Positions 14,241 through 14,361 of a stretch of DNA of 14,361 nucleotides are shown in pieces. The notes under the pieces were generated by a model. That model did not search any database and was not told the DNA's origin. It saw only the letters and a list, made by a program, of their open reading frames with translations. The stretch is from NCBI GenBank assembly GCA_937886445.1, contig CALGBY010000040.1, positions 1 through 14,361 of the forward strand. Reading direction: 5' to 3'. The position numbers and the translations under genes are program-made. The stretch's first letter is position 1, and the number at the start of each line of letters is the position of its first letter. The DNA is from an uncultured Clostridia bacterium. Its GTDB lineage: Bacteria > Bacillota > Clostridia > Christensenellales > Aristaeellaceae.

Positions 14241-14283
14241 CGATCCCGGCGCGATTCGAACGCGCGGCCTTCCGCTTAGGAGG
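14241..14283 (-). pseudogene. 3' half of tRNA-Arg(CCU), probable attachment-site scar
   Basis: Read on the minus strand, the fragment has an anticodon loop CTCCTAA (anticodon CCU, plus-strand 14278-14280), the 3' strand of the anticodon stem, a five-base variable region, a perfect five-base T-stem with loop TTCGAAT (14249-14265), and the acceptor 3' strand with G as discriminator at 14241. CCA is not encoded. Upstream of the anticodon loop the sequence changes to a run of T and shows no D-arm or acceptor 5' strand. This is the usual scar of an integrase that recombines within a tRNA gene. The complete tRNA-Arg(CCU) is expected beyond the right edge, on the far side of an integrated element. 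Confidence 0.75.
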
Positions 14284-14331
14284 TAAAAAAAGCCACTTTT
14301 CTCTGTGTTCCTCTGAGGCCTTCTAAGTGCC

Positions 14332-14357
14332 GAAAAGCCCGAAAAATCGGGCTTTTC
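14332..14357. terminator. Bidirectional terminator-like hairpin at the right edge
   Basis: GAAAAGCCCGA (14332-14342) and TCGGGCTTTTC (14347-14357) pair perfectly over eleven bases with a four-A loop, giving short U-tracts on both strands. It lies on the presumed mobile-element side of the tRNA scar and may end a gene beyond the window, for example an integrase gene; that gene is not visible. Confidence 0.6.
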
Positions 14358-14361
14358 TAAC

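Noticed and set aside
14062..14286. Plus-strand open frame ending in RTRGLPLRR
   Set aside because: This is the familiar false frame produced by reading the antisense strand of a tRNA gene.
14241..14300. tRNA-Arg interrupted by a group I intron in the anticodon loop
   Set aside because: Such introns exist in bacterial tRNA-Arg(CCU), but the bases before the anticodon loop show no intron core, and the window ends too soon to see one. An attachment scar is simpler.

Overview
The window looks like chromosomal DNA of a GC-rich, gut-type Clostridia (Oscillospirales or Lachnospirales are the best guesses). The grounds are strong AGGAGG-type ribosome binding sites, TTGACA/TATAAT promoters (several with an extended -10), a zinc-type L31, a gut-Clostridia style hybrid sensor kinase and a double-glycine peptide. 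No rRNA, CRISPR array or insertion sequence was seen. The species cannot be named from the sequence.

Layout. (1) 165-1704, minus strand: a small RelA/SpoT-type HD hydrolase and an unrecognised soluble 291-residue protein. (2) 2285-7358, plus strand: a three-gene sugar operon made of a xylose-isomerase-like TIM-barrel protein, a Gfo/Idh/MocA oxidoreductase and a GH38 alpha-mannosidase. Two inverted repeats lie in its upstream region, and it ends at a strong bidirectional terminator shared with the convergent kinase gene. (3) 7450-11683: a divergent pair, a membrane-bound hybrid histidine kinase (minus) and a beta-lactamase-fold serine hydrolase (plus), separated by about 430 bases holding a promoter for each. 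(4) 11821-12718, minus: an HD-superfamily hydrolase and rpmE (L31), the latter with a clear promoter, a structured short leader and a terminator. (5) 12840-14361: an accessory strip. It holds a hipB-hipA fusion relic, a frameshifted Phd-like antitoxin relic that still has its promoter and palindromic operator, an intact 66-residue cysteine-rich double-glycine peptide with its own terminator, an RNA-like hairpin on the minus strand, and the 3' half of a tRNA-Arg(CCU) gene.

The genes suggest alpha-mannoside breakdown: the GH38 enzyme releases mannose or manno-oligosaccharides, and the oxidoreductase and TIM-barrel protein modify a sugar or sugar derivative. The right end looks like an integration hotspot. 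The truncated tRNA fits an attachment-site scar, with the integrated element expected beyond 14361, and the toxin-antitoxin relics fit repeated gain and decay at this site. The most novel item is the orphan peptide at 13822-14022, which has no processing, modification or transport gene in view.
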